NCBI RefSeq assembly: GCF_030272615.1 | Contig: NC_081411.1 | Coordinates: 182,550,977 to 182,614,976, forward strand | DNA from: Cryptomeria japonica | Lineage: Eukaryota; Streptophyta; Pinopsida; Cupressales; Cupressaceae | Length of the DNA stretch: 64,000 nt | Direction of reading: 5' to 3' | Part shown: positions 35,051 through 48,077 of the stretch, piece after piece | How positions within the stretch are numbered: the stretch's first letter is position 1 | Layout: each line of letters opens with the position of its first letter | Notes under the pieces: model-generated | Databases searched by the model: none | What the model was told of the DNA's origin: nothing | The model's input: only the letters and a program-made list of their open reading frames with translations | Translations under genes and position numbers: made by a program

Positions 35051-35849
35051 GCAATCTGCCAAGAGACAAACAAACATGCAAAGGGAAAAAAATCAAAGAA
35101 ACAAGGAATGAAATAAACCAAAGCACGAAGCATCCACAAGAAAGTCATTCAAACACTAGGGCATTACGGGGAAAACTTAACTCGCACAATAGGATGACAC
35201 AAGACACCAAGAGGAACTCATGAGCGCCAACAAACCGGTTTGAAATCCAAGGAGGGTGAAAAGATAGCCTTCCTCGATCCGTAATAGTTGCAGAGCGCCT
35301 AGTTCTCAGATGTGTCATATGAACCAATAATTAAATAATAGAACATTGATAATAATAGAGAATTTAGAGAAATGACTCAAATAATACTTAAGGCTTCTTT
35401 TTGGCATGTAGAGGATTAGTTACAGGCCAGACAAGGAAGCACTCCAAGAGGACATGGTTCCTACATAGAACCCCACATGCCTTCACAACATGAAATAAAC
35501 ATTGGCTAGGACACTCCCAGGTGTACTTTGTATCCCAAGTTGGCCACACATTGTATGCCTCTTCTCCAATGCCCAATACCGAACCACTAGATGTTAACTA
35601 TCTGCTCTCTTGTGGTCTGTTCAATTTATCCTTCTCTTGTATTATTCTCTACGTACTGTATTGTTCTATGTATCATATTCATAACTCCCTCTTTCCAATT
35701 CACATAAATGAATTATATAAGCCTTAAGAGTTGGTCGTTCAAACCATCACACCCTTTTATAGGTTTTAAATTATCATTTTGTAAATATGATTATTTCTTT
35801 ATTTTCTTTTTAAATACTTTTCCTTAATGTATTTTTACATTGGGGAAAA
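35051..35849. other. Spacer between the two LINEs
   Basis: No gene seen. 35051-35330 may be LINE-1 5' untranslated sequence. The rest has no recognisable motif. Confidence 0.45.
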
Positions 35850-38290
35850 AGTCCCATAAGAAATTCTCAAACTAGACTTTGATAAGGCTTATGATCGAAT
35901 AACATTGCCATTCATCCTTAAAATGCTTTAGTGGTTGGGATTTGGACCCAATTTTCATGACCATCTTCGAATGTTGTTCATGGATGCTAATGCAAGAGTG
36001 GCCATCAATGAATTTCTCTCTCCACAATTCCCTCTCCAAAAGTCCATCCACTAAAGCTATCCTTTAGCACCATTCCTTTATGTTCTCACAACTAATGCTT
36101 TTGAATACCTCTTGCATCATGCCTAATCAAATAATATCATCCATGGAATTTATCTTCCAAGCAATACGACTACTCTTAACTCCCACTTTGTAGATGACAA
36201 CATGATCTTCATTCAGAATACTTTGATGATGATCTTCATACAAAATATTGCTATGATATTACCAATTTAGTAGCTATCCTTGATTTCTTTTGTGTTGTTT
36301 CAGGCTTACAACTTGCCATGGACAAAACTGTATTTTGGATGACACACCCTAGTCCTCACCCACCTTGGATTTAAAAAGAATGGAAGGAGATCAAACATGG
36401 AACCATTAGTAGATACCTTGACATCTCTTTTAGAGTTGGAGTCTCATTGAAAGATATGTGGAGATTGTTTTTAAGTAAGTTCAAATCAGAACTACTATCT
36501 TGGACAAATAGTTTTTTGTCTATGGCTAGGAGAATACAAGTGGCCAATAGAATTCTTTTGGCTAGCAATGTGTATATTTCTTCTTGTTGGCTGCCTTCCA
36601 AAACTTGTTACAATCAATTAACACAACTCATTTGATGCTTTATTTGGTCTAAGTGGGCAAATAAAGAAGGGATGCTAGCCACCTCTTGGTCTCATTGTAT
36701 TCTCCCAAAAGAGAAGGGCGGACTTAGCATCATTGACCCTTACACACAAGGAGTTTGTCTTTCAGTAAAATGGATTCGAAGAGCTTTGGAAGGTAACACA
36801 CCTTGCAAACTCTTATTTTGGTTTCGTATTCAGTCAACTATAATTGGTAAATCTTGGAATTCTGTTCAATGGAGTGACAAGATCCTTTTAGCCCCATACT
36901 TTAAACTACATGGATCAGTCCCTCTCAACTGCATATGGAAAGCTTGGCAAGTGGTTTCCCATAAGATGTGCTGGTTTGATTAATCATTCAGCCATGGTCT
37001 CAGCTTTGCAACCTCTTCAATTTGGTACAATTGTCTAATCCAAGAAAATAACAGCCCACTTGCTTTGATTCCAAGATTTAAAGGTAGAAGTATGTTTATG
37101 AAAGGCATTCAAACATTCAATGATCTATGGGACCGCAATTATTTTTCATGGAAATCATGGCAGCAGCTCAAACTATGTTTCAACTTAAATTATAGACATA
37201 AGGTTGCAGTGATGGAAGTTTAGAAAATTGTACCTCCCAATATTTCTATTCTTATTTCTTTTAATAGTCACCATTGTTTTCTCAAAGATTGGAGGTGGCC
37301 AAATGGTTGCAGCCTTATATCCTTCCCTCTTAGAATTCTCTATAAGCATCTTGTCTCTAGCTTGCCTGTTTCTCATAAACTTAACACTATTTGAAGATGC
37401 AAATTTAAAAGAACCAAATGGAACAAACTCAGCCTCCTAATTTGGAAATCCAAAGCTGACTGCTTAGAAGCTTCTGCATGCAAAACTCCATATTGGACCT
37501 CATCTTAAGTTCCTCAAACTGTCCCCTTTTGTCCTTTCAGTGGTAAGAATGAATCATTTAAACGTTGCTTTTGGTTTTGCCACCATGAAAAACTACTTTG
37601 GAATGGGATTTTCACTTCCCTACCTGCCCTTTTTCACTTCCCTTGGTCTTGGAAAGGTGCTCTTCTAAGATCCTCATGTGTCCACAATGTGATATCCAAC
37701 TCTTGTTGTCTAACTATAATAAAACATATCTGAAAATTTAGATGCTTCGCAGCCTTATCGCACTCCTTTACTCCATTGGAAATTGAAATTCAGACCATCT
37801 ATTTCAACCTTGCAACTCAAATGATGCTTATAGCTGCCTCCTTTGAAGATTAAGTTAATAATGAAGCTACCATGATACAAGTAGAAGATCTTCTAACTCA
37901 GCTCAAGCACAAGGTTTCACTCAAGGAGGATTTTGAAAACTATGTGCAGTCAGATCCATCCAATGCTTTATGTATTAGTTAGGGAGGGTTTTTGGCTCGT
38001 CATTATCAGCTTCAACAATTTTATTTGGGTGGTGTTTAGCTTCCTATGCTGGAATCAGTTTTCTTTGGCCCATTGTGGGCTGCTACAACAGTTTCTATGT
38101 AACTGCTACTGCTGATTGTTACAGTTGTTCTATGTTGTTGCCTTAACTGCCTTTATGCTTTTGTCTCAGTTGTCTCATTGTATTTGCTACAGCTGAGTTT
38201 CTGCAGCTGATTATGTACATTTAATCTTCTTATGTAATTATTATTTTTTTCCAATAAAAAAAATATATCATAAAAAATAAAAACTATAAT
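35850..38290 (+). mobile_element. LINE-2, 5'-truncated non-LTR retrotransposon
   Basis: It begins inside the RT with LDFDKAYDRITLPFILKML, followed by GFGPNFHDHLRMLFMDANAR, SPQFPLQKSIH, LLNSHF/FVDDNMIF-type active-site text and FRVGVSLKDMWRLFLSKFKS (thumb). Then come CWLPSKTCYNQLTQLI, PKEKGGLSIIDPYTQG and a Trp/Cys-rich zf-RVT-like tail (KDWRWPNGCS, RCFWFCHHEKLLWNGIF). The 3' part is non-coding and ends with AATAAA (38252) and an A-rich tail. The endonuclease and ORF1 are missing, as usual for incomplete reverse transcription. About ten stops or frameshifts. The wording differs from LINE-1, so it is a separate subfamily. Confidence 0.85.
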
Positions 38291-40467
38291 TTAAAATTGA
38301 AAAAATTTACGATCTGTCAAATTGAAGGCCTCCCTCGTACCTTACGCGCATTCTTCAAACAATTGACAGTGGACAGCGATCCTTACAAATGTAACACACT
38401 ATAAAAATTGTTACGTCTTATTCACCATTACTTTTGCTTTCTGGATTTGTCTCTACCAGAGCAACTATTCAAGAGGAAAAATGGCCCACCACCATTCTTT
38501 AAACTTTAAATACATGTCCTTACCCTTTGGAATAACGATTAGATTCCAAGCACTGAGTGGCCTGTAACGATGATGGACAACAAAGAAATCCTGCCGTCTC
38601 CCGTGAATGGTAGTTGTTACATCTTTATTATATTTTATTATTGTGGAAGAGAAACAGTTGTCTGCCATTTTTCAAAGATGATGTTGCCCTTTGAAGTCGA
38701 CAGCTTTGAAAAATCTCTATAGACAGCTGTCTGCCACGACCAGTTGAGAGGACGTCCTGCCAAATTGTTTGTAAGATTTCTACCCTTTGCTGAGCGCTGG
38801 CCTGGTGTCACCTGCAAGAGTATGGGCAATAGAATAACTTAAACGTACCTTTTTTAATAATAAAATGAGATTCAGTTTTACCCCTAACTTTTGGTTGATT
38901 TTTTCAATTTTATTTAAAATCTTCATAAATGCATATCTCTTCAGCTGACAATAAAGTAAAGATTTAATTCTGTGAGTAAAAATGTTTGGCTATGTTCTAA
39001 ATTCTATTCATAATTTAAAGTCAAGATTCAACTCTATCAATAGTAATGTTTGGTTATTTTTCAACGATACTAATAATAGTTATAAATGCATGTCCCTTGA
39101 ACAGGCAAAAAATAGAGATTCATCTCTATCAATAATAATATTTGGTTATGTTTTTCAACATTAATAATAATTCTTATAAAGTGTATACCCTTTAGTTAAT
39201 TATAACAATTAAATCAAACTTTTAAATCAATACAATGAAAAATAAACAAATAAATCAGATTGGTTAAAGTTTGTTGTTAAACAATGGTAGAAATTACTAT
39301 CACACAAATCTAACTTATTTATCTATTTAGTCGTGTAATTATAATGACAAGGAAAAAAATTCATTTTTTATTATTGACTTTCATTTAATTTGTGAGCTTT
39401 CTCGAAAATTCTAGACCATCACTCTATGAGCATCTAAGTTTATTTGGTTCTTTTGTGTATCACCTTTAGCACAAATAAATTCCCTTTTTCTCCTGAACGC
39501 TTGGGTTCCACATTTTCCTTAATTTTTTAATTGGGTTCTTATTTTAAAACTATTAATGTTATTGTCAGATTTAATCCTTACCTTAGACAAGGTTGTTGGG
39601 GATGCTAGTATAAATCATGACAACTATGTTAGGATAGGTGACATTAACTTTGCATTCCTATGTCATTCATTCACTTTTGATAATTTTAAGAGGAGTTGGT
39701 TGTCGAAGCTTGAAAGGTGCAAGATTATCTATTGTCTGATTCGTAGGGTCATTAGGGAGTTATTGAGCGTCTAAAAATTGAAAGATTTGAGTGGCTATGG
39801 GTTAGACACCCATGTTAGAGTCATATAAATTATATTATTTTATTATCATGTCTATTGCTTTTCTACAATCCTAGGTATGAATTTTTGCAAGTGGTTTTCT
39901 GCTTCTTATTTTGGTATACCATAGTGTATTTCCCTCTCACAAGTATCTATAAGTTGGAGCCATGAGATGGTAGTGTTATATTCAGTCCTTATGGGTAATA
40001 GGGTGCTTCTAAGTATTGAAGAGAGGATAGTAGCGAAGTGTATTAATATAAATCTCTTTCTAAAGATTAATAATGTACTTGCCCTCTTACTTAGGTGGAT
40101 TTTTTTCTCAAAAGGGCTTCTCTACATAAATTTGGCATGAATATTGAATATGTAATCACTTAAACTCATGTTGGTAATCTTATTTCTAGATTGGAATACT
40201 ATAACACCTCTCATGTCTATGTTCTTATGCTTGTTGTTTTAGGATCTGATCCATATATTGGTACTTGTATATGATTATTCAAGATTGTGCTTACCACGAT
40301 TCTTTTGTAGTGGCAACTATGTGGTGCACATTATGAGATAGTATTATTATAGTTTTCATATTATGTTGTTATCTTAGTTGATTATGCTCATGTATCATTG
40401 TTGCACTATTTTCATATTTATGATGTTTGACATCACTTGAGATTATATGTTTCAACTATTATATATA
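38291..40467. other. Unassigned spacer with two motif-free open stretches
   Basis: 38465-38830 (minus) is GC-richer and largely open in two frames (AGRPLNWSWQTAVYRDFSKL; HGRRQDFFVVHHRYRPLSAW). It looks like decayed coding sequence, but I do not recognise it. 39000-39180 carries three related ~60-bp pieces (ATGTTTGGTTATGTTTTTCAA-like text with TCTATCAATA). 39556-39774 (plus) is a 72-codon open stretch without a known motif. Confidence 0.4.
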
Positions 40468-40472
40468 TGCAC

Positions 40473-41534
40473 TGTTGGTATTTTGGATATGTTGATATGG
40501 TTTTATCATTGATGTCAACATCTGTCATCACTTGTCAACACTTATCAGCACTTGGAGATCTTTGGTTATGTTCACCGGCAAGTCAGAAACTTATGCACAG
40601 TCATCGGTATTTGGTTCACTGACATATTATATTATTCACCGACACTTGAAATGACTTGGAGATTACTTGGTTATGTCGAAGACATTATTTTATCACTTGG
40701 TTTTGGTGATTTGGTTATTTGTTTATTCAGGTTTACATATTTGCTATTACTGGCAAATAGGTCCAGGTTATGCACCGACAGGCATATCTATTCCAGATCA
40801 ACACAACACGTTATGGAGATGGTTTATTATTATTGTAAATACATTGAGCCGACATCATGCATCAGATATTAATTTATTTGTAATTGATTTTATTGTAATA
40901 TCTTTTAGTGAGCCGACCTATTCAATTGCTCTTAGGTTATGGTATAAATGTAAGATCTCATTTGTGAGATTGATATGTGATTGGAAAAAGAATTGTAATA
41001 GGGTATATGCGAAAATAAGCAGAGCTATACACGCAGACATCATTTGAAGGTTGAAGGAAGGTTTTTGTGAAGGCAATCAGAACTAAACCGATACTGAATC
41101 CAACATATGAAGATGTTATTTTATGCAGTACATTATCATTGGATTTAACCATCCAATTGTAGTCAGTGTGATTCTCATTTTGTGATTGAGCAGTGAGATC
41201 TAGGCAACTGGCCTTTCTGCATGTGCAGAATCCATATTGTACACACATACTATCTGCAGTAGTATCATTTGATTGTGGGTAAGGCTTCCCACCATGGTTT
41301 TCCCCCTTAGAGGGTTTCCATGTACAAATATTTGTGTTATGTGTTGTGGATGTTGTTGTCTTTCTATTTCATGCATTAATCTTTACCGATACTGCAATTA
41401 ATTGATAAAATTGTCTACCGGCATAAAGTTTGGTTTACCAGTCTTAAGCATTAAGTTTTGGTTAAGTTAATTTTGGTTGAATTTATTGAGACAACTAATT
41501 CACCCCCCCTCTTAGTTGTCTCCAGGACCTAACA
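40473..41534 (+). repeat. Copia-2 5' LTR
   Basis: 1,062 bp, TGTTGGTATTTTGG...GACCTAACA, directly followed by AT and the primer-binding site. Confidence 0.93.
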
Positions 41535-41536
41535 AT

Positions 41537-41548
41537 TGGTATCAGAGC
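41537..41548 (+). promoter_or_regulatory. Copia-2 primer-binding site
   Basis: TGGTATCAGAGC two bases after the 5' LTR, the initiator-methionine tRNA type. Confidence 0.92.
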
Positions 41549-41592
41549 ATAGTCCTCTTTTTTGCATAAGTTTAACAACTTGAGGAGATCCA

Positions 41593-42500
41593 ATGTCTTT
41601 TAACTATTTCAGGAAGGACGGTTTGAAACTTGATGGAACTAACTATGGCATATAGAAGATCAGGATGGAGACACATTTGAATTGCATTGGAAAGGACATA
41701 TGGGATGTTACAAAGAATGGCTATACTGCTCCTACTCAAGGTCAACCTAATCCACCTAACTTGGCTAAAGATGAGGAAAATGATTGCAAAGCAAGAGAAG
41801 CACTTTTGAGCGCATTATCAGATTAGCAAATCATGGGATTGTCAGATAGATCTACTGGTAAAGATATTTGGGACAAACTGGAAACATTGAATGAAGGAGA
41901 TTCTACAGTCAAAATTGCAAAACTAGAATACTTTCGAGTCAAGTATGAAAGTCTGAAAATGGAAGAAGAAGAAGAAAGAATTTCTGCTTTTATGGAAAGA
42001 GCAATGAAATTGTTTTGGGTATACAATGTTGTGGAGGAACTTTAAGTGAAGATGAGACTATTTCTAAAGTTTTAAGAGCTTTTCCACTAGCATATAAAAT
42101 GAAAGTTACTGCTATAAATGAATTGAGAACAATTCATAATGCATCAATAGCTAGACACACGTTGGTTGGAAAACTTTCAGCTTTTGAAATTGAGGAATTT
42201 GGTCCTGTTACTACTATTAAGATAGATCTAGCTTTCAAGGCATCATCATCATCTAATAAATATGTTTGGAAAGCCTTCTATGCAAGAGAACTTGAAGAAA
42301 GCAAGAGAGAAAATGAAGAACTTGAAGAACTTGAAGCACTATTTGCAAGGAAAATGCCTAAAGGTCCAATTGGAAGTAAGTATGAAGGTAAAGCACCATT
42401 TAAATGTTTTAATTGTAATAAGATTGGTCATATGGCTTCTAGATGTCCTGATAGACATGCAAGATTAAGAGAAGAAGCTAAGAGAACATATAAGCCTAAC
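41593..42500 (+). pseudogene. Copia-2 gag region
   Basis: It opens MSFNYFRKDGLKLDGTNY. A long gag body (TGKDIWDKLETLNEGDSTVK, ISAFMERAMKLFW) leads to one zinc knuckle, CFNCNKIGHMASRC, at about 42405-42446. Broken fossil. Confidence 0.88.
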
Positions 42501-42599
42501 CCTGATTATCAGAAATACAAGTTTAAGAAGAATAGAGACAAATCTTGTTATTATGCTGATGAAGGAGTTACTGATGATTTTGATGAGGATCCGACAGAC

Positions 42600-45500
42600 A
42601 ATGGATGGGCTTTTTTTGCTATAACAGAAGATCAACTGACACCTACTATTCAACCAATAGAGCAGGCCCTGGCAACTAAAATTGAAGATAAGGATGAATG
42701 GATTATTGATTCAGAATGTTCATATCACATGACTAGTGATAAGAGTAAATTCTTAACCTTTCAAGATTACAATGAAGGTCTAGTAAGATTTGGAGATGAT
42801 AAAGCTTGTTTGATCAAAGGAAAAGGCACTATATCTTTTGATGGTAAGCACAATACTGATAATGTTTTCTATGTTGAAGGTTTGAAGCATAATCTTTTGA
42901 GTGTTGGTCAATTAGTTGAGAAAGGATTTCAGTTACAATTCAGGAATGGTAAATGCAAAATCTTAAATAGAACTGGTTTGGAAATTGCAACCAGTAATCA
43001 GACTAGAGGTAATATCTTTCATTTGAACAACAATGAGAAAGAATGTTTGATTGCACATATTGATGAAAGTTGGTTATGGAATAAGAGACTTTGTCATGTA
43101 AATTTTGATTGCATTGTGAAAATCAGTACAACTGAGGCAGTAAGAGATTTACCTAAGATTGTTAAATCTCATAATTTGGTATGTAAGGAATGTCAATTTG
43201 GAAAGCAAGTTAGAGCAACTTTCAAGAGCATTCCAGAGAAGTTTAACAATGTTCTTGATTTAATTCATATTGATTTATGTGGTCCAACAAGAAGTAGAAG
43301 TATACAAGGAGACGGGAATTTTATGCTAATCATTGATGACTATTCTAGAATGTGTTGGGTTACTTTTCTCAGGGAAAAATTTGAAGCATTTGGAAAATTT
43401 AAACTATTCAAAGTGATGGTAGAAAATAAAATCCGCAAGAAAATCAAATGATTGAGATCAAATCAAGGAGGTGAATTCACATCTAAGCAATTTAATACAT
43501 TCTGTGAAGTGAATGGGATTAGAAGATAGTTATCAACACCCCAGACACCCCAACAGAATGGAGTTGTGGAAAGGAAAAACAAAAGTATCTTGGATGCAGC
43601 CAGAAGTATGATATCAGAAGCAAATCTACCTCACATATACTGGAGAGAAGTGGTCAATACAACAGTTTATACATTCAACATAGTTCACATCAGAGGTGAA
43701 ACCAGTAAGACCCCTCATGAACTATGGTTTGGTAATACTCCTACTCTTAAATATTTCAAGATATTTGGAGGTAAATGCTTTATTAGAAGAGATGAGTATA
43801 TTGGTAAATTTGATCCTAGAAGTGATGAAGGAATATTTATTGGTTATTCATCTAAGAGAAAGGCATATAGATGTTTTAACAAGAGATTGCAGAAAAATGT
43901 TGAGAGTTTAAATGTGAAGATTGATGAATAGTTTAGAGGAAATTCAAGGTACACAGACTCTGAACCGGCAATAGAGATAATCACAAATGGACCTATTGTG
44001 AATGCACTAGTATAGAATGGTGATCCAGTTACACCAGCATCATTTGAGGATTCAACAGTCACTGAAGAATAGCAGCAAGTAAAAACACCCTGGTATGTAT
44101 GATTGAATTATTGAAGATCAGATAATTGGAAACAAATTTCAAGGAGTTATGACTAGAGGAAGATTGGCAAATGAAGAGGTATGTCTTATTTCTCAAATTG
44201 AACCTACATCAATTAATGAGGCATGTGAAGATAAATATTGGACTAAAGCTATGGAAGATGAATTGGAACAAATTGAAAGGAATAACACTTGGTTATTAGT
44301 TCCCTGACCTAAAGACAAAAATGGAATTGGAACTAAATGGGTTTTCAGAAATAAACTTAATGAAGATGGTAAGGTAATCAGAAACAAAGAAAGATTAGCC
44401 TGTAAGGGATATTCATAGAAATAAGGAATTGATTACAATGAAACCTTTGCATGGATAGCTAGAATTGAGGCAGTCAGACTTTTATTATGTTTTGCAGTAC
44501 ACAAGAACTACAAAGTATATCAAATGGATGTTAAATGTACATTTCTGAACCAGGATCTTGAAAAAGAAGTTTATATTGAACAACTTGATGGATTTTCTTT
44601 GACAGATAACAAAGACATGGTTTGCAGGTTAAGGAAAGCTTTATATGGATTGAAAAAAGCTCCAAGAGCTTGGTATGCTAGATTGGACAAATATCTTTTG
44701 AAGATTGGTTTCACTAAAGGTAATGCTGATAGAAATCTATATTACAAAGTGACTAATGATGACATCTTGGTTATTGAAGTTTTTGTTGATGATATAATCT
44801 TTGGAGGACAAGATGGATTGTGTAAAGACTTTTCTAGAAAAATGCAGCAAGAATTTGAAATGTTTATGGTTGGAGAGATAAAATTCTTTTTAGGATTGCA
44901 GATTTCATAGACTAATAAAGGTATATTCCTATGTCAATCTAAGTGCTTGAAGGAATTACTAAAGAAATTTGGCATGGAAAACTGTAAACTGGTAAGCACA
45001 CCTTTGCCTACAACTGATAAATTATATTTGAAGGATGAATCAACACCTATTAATCCAACTAGATAGAAGTCTATGATAGGAGGTTTACTGTATTTGACAC
45101 AAACAAGACCTGATATTATGAATGCAGTATGTATTGTTTCAAGATTTCAGAGTAATCCTAAAGAAAATCATGAATCAATAGTGAAAAGGATTTTTTGGTA
45201 CCTAAAAGGCACTACAAATCTTGGTTCATGGTATCCTAGATATGAAAATTTTGACTTATGTGCATACACAGATGCTAATTGGGCAAGAGATGTGGATGAT
45301 AGAAAAAGCACCATCGGCGAAGCATTTTTTCTTGGTAGCAGACTAATTTCATGATTGAGCAAGAAACAGAGTTGTACAAGTCTATCAACAACAAAATTAG
45401 AATATGTTGTAGTAGAAACTAACTGTACATAGGTATTATGGATCAAACAAATGTTGAAGGACATAAAGGTAAAATGCAAGGAACCTATAACTATATACTG

Positions 45501-45687
45501 TGATAATATGGCAGTAATTGATATATCAAAGAGCCCTGTATTTCACTCTAAGACTAAACATGTTTCTATCAAATTCAATTTTCTAAAAGAGAATGTTGAA
45601 GCAAAAGAAGTGAAATTGGTTTATGTGAATACTAGAGAGCAGATTGTAGATATTTTTACAAAGCCTTTGCCTAAGGAGACTTTTTAA
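42600..45687 (+). pseudogene. Copia-2 pol region: protease, integrase, RT, RNase H
   Basis: Protease-like WIIDSECSYHMTSDKSKF near 42700; integrase HNLLSVGQLVEKGFQLQF, LIHIDLCGPTRSRS, IIDDYSRMCWVTFL and ERKNKSILDAARSMISEANL; RT MDVKCTFLNQDLEKEVYIEQ, KALYGLKKAPRAWYARLDKY, VFVDDIIFGG and FFLGLQIS; RNase H YTDANWARDVDDRKST and HSKTKHVSIKFNFLKE, ending KPLPKETF at 45687. Dead. Confidence 0.92.
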
Positions 45688-46078
45688 TATCCGAGAGAGC
45701 AACTTGGAGTTCTACCTCCACCGGTAGAGACTTAGACAGTTGATGTTTGTCATCAACCAACAAAATTAACAGAGAAATATTTTATTCTGGCTTTGATGAG
45801 GAGAGATACTTCTCAGGGGGAGTAGTTGGTATAATGAGCTGCTATTTTGTTTTTAATCTGGTTTTTCTAATGCTTTGGCATTTGATGTCAAAGGGGAAGA
45901 GATATTATGGAAAAGCAATTGAAAAACATTTTGAGGAGAGATTTTTATGAAGAATAACACATTATCCCTTGGGGGAGAGATTGTTGGAGATTGTTGGTTT
46001 TTGGTTTTTAGCATTTCTGTTTTGGCACTTTGATGGTTTTTCCATCTTGTGTTGCCATCAATGCCAAAGGGGGAGATT
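45688..46078 (+). promoter_or_regulatory. Copia-2 3' untranslated spacer with repeated purine tracts
   Basis: Four purine tracts (near 45815, 45888, 45970 and 46068) lie before the 3' LTR. The third is followed by GAGATTGTTGG twice, mimicking the true tract/LTR junction at 46079. Only the last is the expected plus-strand priming site. Confidence 0.7.
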
Positions 46079-47138
46079 GTTGGTATTTTGGATATGTTGA
46101 TATGGTTTTGTCATTGATGTCAACACCTTCCATCACTTGTCAACACTTATCAACACTTGGATATCTTTGGTTATGTTCACCGACAAGTCAGAAACTTATG
46201 CACACTCACCGGTATTTGGTTCACCGACATATTATATTGTTCTCCGGAACTTGAAATGACTTGGAGAACACTTGGTTATGTAGAAGACATTATTTGATCA
46301 CTTGGTTTTGTAGATTTGGTTATTTGGTTATTCGGGTTTGTATATTTGTTGTTACCAGCACATAGGTCCAGGTTATGCACCTGCAGGCATATCTATTCTA
46401 GATCAGCATGACATGTTATGGAGATGATTTATTATCATTGTAAATGCATTGAGCCAACATCATGCATCAGATATCGATTTATTTGTAATTGATTTTATTG
46501 TAATATCTTTTAGTGAGCTGACCTATTCAATTGGTCTTAGGTTATGGTATAAATGTAAGATCTCGTTTGTGAGATTGATATGTGATTGGAAAAAGAATTG
46601 TAATAGGGTATATGCAAAAATAAGCAAAGCTATACATAGACATCATTTGAAGGTTGAAGGAAAGTTTTTGTGAAGGCAGTCAGAACTAAACCGGTACTAA
46701 ATCCAACATATGAAGATTCTATTTTATTCAGTACATTATCATTGGATTTAACCATCCAATTGTAGTCAGTGTGACTCTCATTTTGTGATTGAGTAGTGAG
46801 CTCTAGGCAGCTGGCCTTTTTGCATGTACAGAATCTATATGGTACACACATACTATCTGTAGTAGTATCATTTGATTGTGGGTAAGGCTTCCCATTGTGG
46901 TTTTTCTCCTTACAGGGTTTCCACGTACAAATATTTGTGTTATGTGTTGTGGATGTTGTTGTCTTTCTATTTCATGCATTAATCTTTACCGGTACTGCAT
47001 TTAACTAATAAAACTGTCTACCAGGATAAAGTTTGGTTTACCGGTCTTAAGCATTAAGTTTTGGTTAAGTTAATTTTGGTTGAATTTATTGAGACAATTG
47101 ATTCACGCCCCCCTCTCTGTTGTCTCCGGGACCTAACA
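46079..47138 (+). repeat. Copia-2 3' LTR
   Basis: 1,060 bp, same ends as the 5' LTR, preceded by the purine tract AAAGGGGGAGAT. Confidence 0.93.
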
Positions 47139-48077
47139 TGAACAAGTACTCTTGATGCATATTAAGTGATTTTACATACAAGGTATCGACTTGACCTACC
47201 TGCACAAGTCTGAGTGTACATTGACTGTTGTTAATAAGAGATATCACACTAGCTAATTACCACTATAGCATACCAATTGTACTCAGTTGAGTATGCTTTA
47301 TCATGTTATAACTAGTTCTAGACCCTAGATACCATGATCATTAATGTTCCAAAAAATCTTAATCCCCTAAGTGATCAACTTGTGAAGAGCATTTGAACAT
47401 TTGTGTTAATTTTTTTTTTACATAAAATTTAATGTGCAAATGAATTTTATAGTTTTAATAAGCAAGTTAATATCTAAAAATCAATATGGGGGAGCTTATG
47501 TATATTCATTTTCAATTGCACTACATAATTAGCATAAAAGAGATGTAAGTGGGAATTAAAAGTTTTGTTTATTTATTTTATTTTAAAAAGAAAAATGTCA
47601 ATTGGGTTTTATAATGGAAAATTAGCCCATTTTCATACTTAGTCAGTTTTAGAGTTCTTGGAGTGCATGAAACACTCTTTGTGCATGGAATTTGGAATTT
47701 TAAATGTGAAGTAAGTTATTAGATGAATTTTATGATAATTGTTGTAAAAGAATAGGGTTTGGAAGGGGATTGTGTTTCTTTGTGCATTTGTGATCATGTT
47801 TGGTGCGTTGGAAGACTTTCAAGTTTCAAATTTGAAATTTGTATTAGACTTATGACAGGAACCTCATTTCTCCCTCCTTTCTCTTCCTTTTTGTTTCTAT
47901 TTATTTGTAAATGATTTGATTCAATAGAAGAATAATTTTATTAATTGTAAGCATTTCATTTGAATTTGTAGATATTTTTCTATTTAATTTTTTAGTAATT
48001 ATTTTTTATTATACATCGTTACCATGCCAAATTTTCTCCGGAATAGGCAAATTGTTGATTTTATAATAGAAATGAGG
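47139..48077. other. AT-rich spacer
   Basis: No gene, RNA or repeat recognised. Confidence 0.5.

Larger units (their letters stand above)
40473..47138 (+). mobile_element. Copia-2: Ty1/Copia LTR retrotransposon fossil
   Basis: 6,666 bp with LTRs of 1,062 and 1,060 bp, a primer-binding site, purine tracts and gag-pol in Copia order. Flanks TGCAC (40468-40472) and TGAAC (47139-47143) agree at 4 of 5 positions and are a plausible decayed target duplication. By eye the LTRs differ by about 7% (near 9% in the first third), so it is older than Copia-1. The coding region has roughly ten breaks. Its LTR length matches that of Copia-4 once the insert there is removed. Confidence 0.94.

Noticed and set aside
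39556-39774. 72-codon plus-strand frame beginning MLLSDLILTLDKVVGDAS
   Set aside because: No motif recognised and no neighbouring coding sequence to support it.
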